A stretch of DNA of 8,891 nucleotides from Sulfurovum sp. (GTDB taxonomy: Bacteria > Campylobacterota > Campylobacteria > Campylobacterales > Sulfurovaceae), in assembly GCA_027038155.1 (NCBI GenBank), contig JALVXW010000238.1:1-8891 (forward strand), given 5' to 3'. Positions 6,869 to 8,891 of this stretch are shown piece by piece (the stretch's first letter is position 1; the number at the start of each line of letters is the position of its first letter). Both the position numbers and the translations under genes were made by a program. The notes under the pieces were generated by a model that was not told where the DNA came from, searched no databases, and was given only the letters and a program-made list of their open reading frames with translations.

Positions 6869-7339
6869 TTATGCAAGAAGTTCAGGAATGCGAATGGCTT
6901 GTCCTGGATAGATTTTATCGGCATCTTTAATGACTTCAAGGTTTGCCTCTACAATCAGTGGATATTTGCTTCCGTTTCCATAGAACTCTGAAGCGATAGC
7001 CCAAAGGGTATCTCCTTTTTTAATGGTATAAAACACAGGCTCAAATACCTCTTGTGTTTCAACATTCTCCTCTTCTACCTGTGTCAGTGTAACCAGTTGA
7101 TCTGCATTGACTTTAGAGATGCCCTCTACATTTCCTGCAATGAGTATGGCTTTCTCTTTGGTGGCATTGTCTGTAGCCAGTCCGCCCAAAGTAACGGTAT
7201 CACCCTCTACTTCCACAAACAATCCCTGTACGGGCAGTGTTTCAAAACTTGATTCTATCTCATTTTTGATCGCTTCGCTATCGTCGCCTTTACCGAGCAG
7301 TTTTTTACCTGCACTGCTTAAAAAATCAAACATTCCCAT
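6869..7339 (-). CDS. kbp: BON-LysM domain protein, Kbp (YgaU)-like
   Basis: A 156-residue protein with the same layout and length class as E. coli Kbp/YgaU (149 residues). It has an amphipathic start (MGMFDFLSSAGKKLLG, compare MGLFNFVKEAGEKLW in E. coli), a BON domain at about 22-86, an acidic linker (88-100) and a LysM domain at about 103-152 (YTIKKGDTLWAIA, ending DKIYPGQAIRIPE). There is no signal peptide, so it is probably cytoplasmic. The E. coli protein binds K+ selectively and helps growth at high K+; the same role here is inferred from similarity. AAAGGA at 7348-7353 lies eight bases before the ATG. The gene begins 37 bases after the end of dcd and has its own likely -10 box, so it may be both read through from dcd and separately transcribed. 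A generic LysM protein with another role is the alternative. Confidence 0.9.
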   Translation of the reverse strand: MGMFDFLSSAGKKLLGKGDDSEAIKNEIESSFETLPVQGLFVEVEGDTVTLGGLATDNATKEKAILIAGNVEGISKVNADQLVTLTQVEEENVETQEVFEPVFYTIKKGDTLWAIASEFYGNGSKYPLIVEANLEVIKDADKIYPGQAIRIPELLA

Positions 7340-7369
7340 GTTCTATATCCTTTTATATTGAGATAAGGT

Positions 7370-7375
7370 ATTATA
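7370..7375 (-). promoter_or_regulatory. kbp: -10 box TATAAT before the Kbp-like gene
   Basis: Perfect TATAAT on the - strand just past the dcd stop codon, predicting a start near 7363 and a leader of about 24 bases that contains the ribosome-binding site. No -35 box or TGn extension is seen. Confidence 0.4.
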
Positions 7376-7376
7376 C

Positions 7377-7955
7377 TCACTCTTCTTTAGAGATTCCCTT
7401 TAGTATCCGAGGCAGGGTAATCCCTGTTTGGCTTTGGTATTTGCCACTTCTGTCTGCATAGGTGGTCTCACACGCTTCATCTCCTTGCAAAAAGAGTACT
7501 TGTGCAATGCCTTCATTGGCATAAATTTTGGCAGGAAGTGGCGTGGTATTGGAGATTTCAATGGTAATGTGCCCTTCAAATCCTGGCTCAAACGGTGTGA
7601 CATTGACAATGATGCCACACCGTGCATAGGTGCTCTTGCCCAGACAGATAGCCAAGGTATCTTTTGGCATCTTAAAGTACTCTACGGTTCTGGCCAATGC
7701 AAAAGAGTTAGGAGGCACAATACAGATATCGCCTTTAAAATCCACCACATTGTTTTCGTTAAAATCTTTGGGATCAACGACCTCTGCATTGATGTTGGTA
7801 AAGATTTTAAACTCATCTGTTACACGAATGTCGTAGCCATAAGAGCTCAGTCCATACGAGACCACACCCTCCCCTACAAGTCCCTCACAAAAAGGGGTAA
7901 TCATCTCTTCGTTGAGTGACTTTTCACGTATCCATTTATCGGATTTTAATCCCAC
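7377..7955 (-). CDS. dcd: dCTP deaminase
   Basis: Deaminates dCTP to dUTP, which dUTPase then hydrolyses to dUMP, the precursor of dTMP. The protein is 192 residues against 193 in E. coli. Visible motifs are GLSSYGYDIRV (35-45), LGKSTYARCG (105-114), FEPGFEGHITIEISN (122-136) and IAQVLFL (150-156). S108 and R112 match E. coli S111 and R115, and E133 matches the catalytic E138; K107 replaces the Arg found there in E. coli. I have no sequence evidence that it also has dUTPase activity. The start is GTG, not ATG. AAGGAA at 7961-7966 sits five bases in front of it and overlaps the stop codon of the SurA-like gene, so the two genes are very probably one operon with coupled translation. Confidence 0.98.
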   Translation of the reverse strand: MGLKSDKWIREKSLNEEMITPFCEGLVGEGVVSYGLSSYGYDIRVTDEFKIFTNINAEVVDPKDFNENNVVDFKGDICIVPPNSFALARTVEYFKMPKDTLAICLGKSTYARCGIIVNVTPFEPGFEGHITIEISNTTPLPAKIYANEGIAQVLFLQGDEACETTYADRSGKYQSQTGITLPRILKGISKEE

Positions 7956-7960
7956 GGTGT

Positions 7961-7966
7961 TTCCTT
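7961..7966 (-). promoter_or_regulatory. dcd: Ribosome-binding site AAGGAA overlapping the upstream stop codon
   Basis: The sequence TAAGGAA combines the TAA stop of the SurA-like gene with a Shine-Dalgarno site five bases before the GTG of dcd. It decides the unusual GTG start and indicates translational coupling. Confidence 0.7.
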
Positions 7967-8780
7967 ATCTTAATATTTGCACATCGGCATTGGTTTTTAT
8001 TTTTGCAAAGTAGTTTTTGAGGGCCTGGGCCTGTTGGTCTTGTTTCCATCGTGCGATGACTGCCCCTTTTGCCTCTTCAAAGGAGAGACTTTTTTTACCA
8101 TTTTTTGAGAGCACTTTGTAGGCGATATATCTATCCCCTGCATTAAAAGGAGGGGTATAGCTTCCATTGGGAGTGGCAAGCAATGTTCCTAAAAGTGCAG
8201 GGTTGAGCGAGGTGGTTTTTTTGGTGATGCTTTTGCTATGTATGCCATTTTTGCGTTTGGTGCGTAGAAATTGTTTCATCTTCTGTTCTGTTTGTGCACT
8301 ATACTCTATCATCTGTATCGTTTTGGGGATAAAAAATGCCTGTTTGTGCGTTTGGTAATAGAGTTTAAGCTCATCTTCATTAGGCTCAGGGATACTTTGA
8401 ATGACATGCTCACGAAAAAACTTCTCTTTTTTCAGTGCATCTCGTACACTGGAACGATAGGCACTCCATGAGGTGCCCTGAGACTTTAAAATGCGTTGCA
8501 TCTGAGGCACACTTAGGTGATTTTGGGCAGCGATAGCAGCAATTTTATTATCGATAAGGGACTCTTCAACAATAACCCCTTTCATCGCAGACTTTTGCAG
8601 CCTGTCTTGTATCAGCAGTTCTCGTGCCTCTTTGTTCGATACCCCATACTGTTGCTCAATAGCACGTATCTCAGCTGTGGTAATAGGCTCACCATCTACA
8701 ACGATAGCAATGGCATTGACCATTTTGGCATGAGAAAAACTCAAAAGCAAAAGGAGTATAAAGAGTAGTTGTTTTTTCAT
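7965..8780 (-). CDS. SurA-like periplasmic chaperone / PpiC-family peptidyl-prolyl isomerase
   Basis: Exported protein of 271 residues. The signal peptide is at 1-18, with a likely cut after SHA. The mature start NAIAIVVDGEPITTAEI (22-38) is typical of the SurA N-terminal chaperone domain, which continues as helices to about residue 130. Residues 150-225 occupy the place of a parvulin (PpiC) domain but lack its usual HIL opening and GGDLG loop. KSLSFEEAK (230-238) and a C-terminal helix follow, as in SurA, where this region folds back on the N-domain. The likely role is to escort outer-membrane proteins through the periplasm; isomerase activity is doubtful. From memory, Cj1289 of C. jejuni is a SurA-like protein encoded near dcd, which supports this call. 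AAAGGG at 8791-8796 is the ribosome-binding site. The frame stays open upstream to the window edge, but the signal peptide fixes the start. Confidence 0.88.
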   Translation of the reverse strand: MKKQLLFILLLLLSFSHAKMVNAIAIVVDGEPITTAEIRAIEQQYGVSNKEARELLIQDRLQKSAMKGVIVEESLIDNKIAAIAAQNHLSVPQMQRILKSQGTSWSAYRSSVRDALKKEKFFREHVIQSIPEPNEDELKLYYQTHKQAFFIPKTIQMIEYSAQTEQKMKQFLRTKRKNGIHSKSITKKTTSLNPALLGTLLATPNGSYTPPFNAGDRYIAYKVLSKNGKKSLSFEEAKGAVIARWKQDQQAQALKNYFAKIKTNADVQILR

Positions 8781-8790
8781 AGCGTGGATG

Positions 8791-8796
8791 CCCTTT
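8791..8796 (-). promoter_or_regulatory. Ribosome-binding site AAAGGG
   Basis: Shine-Dalgarno match ten bases before the ATG at 8780. It supports starting the SurA-like protein at its signal peptide rather than further upstream in the open frame. Confidence 0.5.
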
Positions 8797-8831
8797 ATGT
8801 AAAATGTCCCAAATTTGGAATGATGAGATAA

Positions 8832-8840
8832 ATTATAACA
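8832..8840 (-). promoter_or_regulatory. Extended -10 promoter element TGTTATAAT before the SurA-like gene
   Basis: Perfect TGnTATAAT on the - strand, the same nine bases as the element at 1551-1559. The predicted start near 8825 gives a leader of about 45 bases. It should drive the SurA-like gene and dcd. Confidence 0.55.
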
Positions 8841-8858
8841 TAAAGGTGTAAATCTAAT

Positions 8859-8891
8859 ATGAATACCTGCTGTAATCCAAATACTTTGGTC
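8859..8891 (+). CDS. Possible start of a divergent gene, cut by the window edge
   Basis: An ATG at 8859 opens a frame reading MNTCCNPNTLV to the last base. AAAGG at 8842-8846 lies 12 bases before it, a rather long spacing for a ribosome-binding site. The AT-rich core of the opposing promoter could also serve this direction. Eleven codons are too few to identify a protein or to exclude a chance frame. Confidence 0.25.
   Translation, partial: MNTCCNPNTLV

Noticed and set aside
6780..6911. 43-codon + strand frame in the gap before topA
   Set aside because: It has no ribosome-binding site, overlaps the 3' end of the Kbp-like gene and crosses the opposing topA promoter.
7428..7919. 163-codon open frame on the + strand opposite dcd
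   Set aside because: dcd is unambiguous on the other strand, and the antisense product resembles no known protein.
8781..8891. In-frame upstream extension of the SurA-like gene, open to the window edge
   Set aside because: It has no ATG, GTG or TTG start in view, and the signal peptide begins right after the ATG at 8780. Thirty-seven open codons can occur by chance.
1..8891. Mobile element, CRISPR array, toxin-antitoxin or defence cluster
   Set aside because: No direct-repeat arrays, terminal inverted repeats, transposase or nuclease motifs were seen. All sizeable genes are conserved chromosomal types, apart from one unrecognised exported protein.

Overview
The window is a run of ordinary, densely packed bacterial genes. 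It most likely comes from a Campylobacterota (epsilonproteobacterial) chromosome, and a Sulfurovum- or Sulfurimonas-like organism fits best. The grounds are three: the protein sequences; the pairing of enolase with a small FtsB-like gene, which from memory follows recA in Campylobacter and Helicobacter; and topA directly followed by a short biotin synthase, an arrangement I also recall from Campylobacter jejuni. The genus is inference. No RNA gene, mobile element, CRISPR array, integrase or phage gene is visible.

Left part, + strand (9-2512): enolase, a small one-helix coiled-coil protein resembling FtsB/DivIC, and an unrecognised exported Lys/Glu-rich protein. The last has its own extended -10 promoter and carries one bacterial-type N-glycosylation sequon. 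This set converges on the minus-strand genes, with only 21 bases between the two stop codons.

Right part, - strand, reading from right to left (8780 down to 2534): a SurA-like periplasmic chaperone, dCTP deaminase (dcd), a BON-LysM protein related to the E. coli potassium-binding protein Kbp, DNA topoisomerase I (topA), biotin synthase (bioB), and a Kef/Na+-H+ exchanger-type membrane antiporter. The SurA-like gene and dcd are coupled: the dcd ribosome-binding site overlaps the upstream stop codon. topA, bioB and the antiporter gene overlap one another end to end and probably form one transcript, started by an extended -10 promoter in the 135-base gap in front of topA. A third promoter lies in front of the SurA-like gene. 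At the far right edge a short + strand reading frame may be the beginning of a divergent gene.

The genes do not form one pathway. They cover central carbon metabolism (enolase), division or envelope (FtsB-like, SurA-like, the exported protein), nucleotide supply (dcd), DNA supercoiling (topA), cofactor synthesis (bioB) and ion balance (Kbp-like protein, antiporter). I found no convincing new system. The points most worth a second look are the unrecognised exported protein with its sequon, the Gly-Glu pair where antiporters of this family usually have Asp-Asp, Asn-Asp or Gln-Asp, the reduced parvulin region of the SurA-like protein, and the tightly overlapping topA-bioB-antiporter unit.
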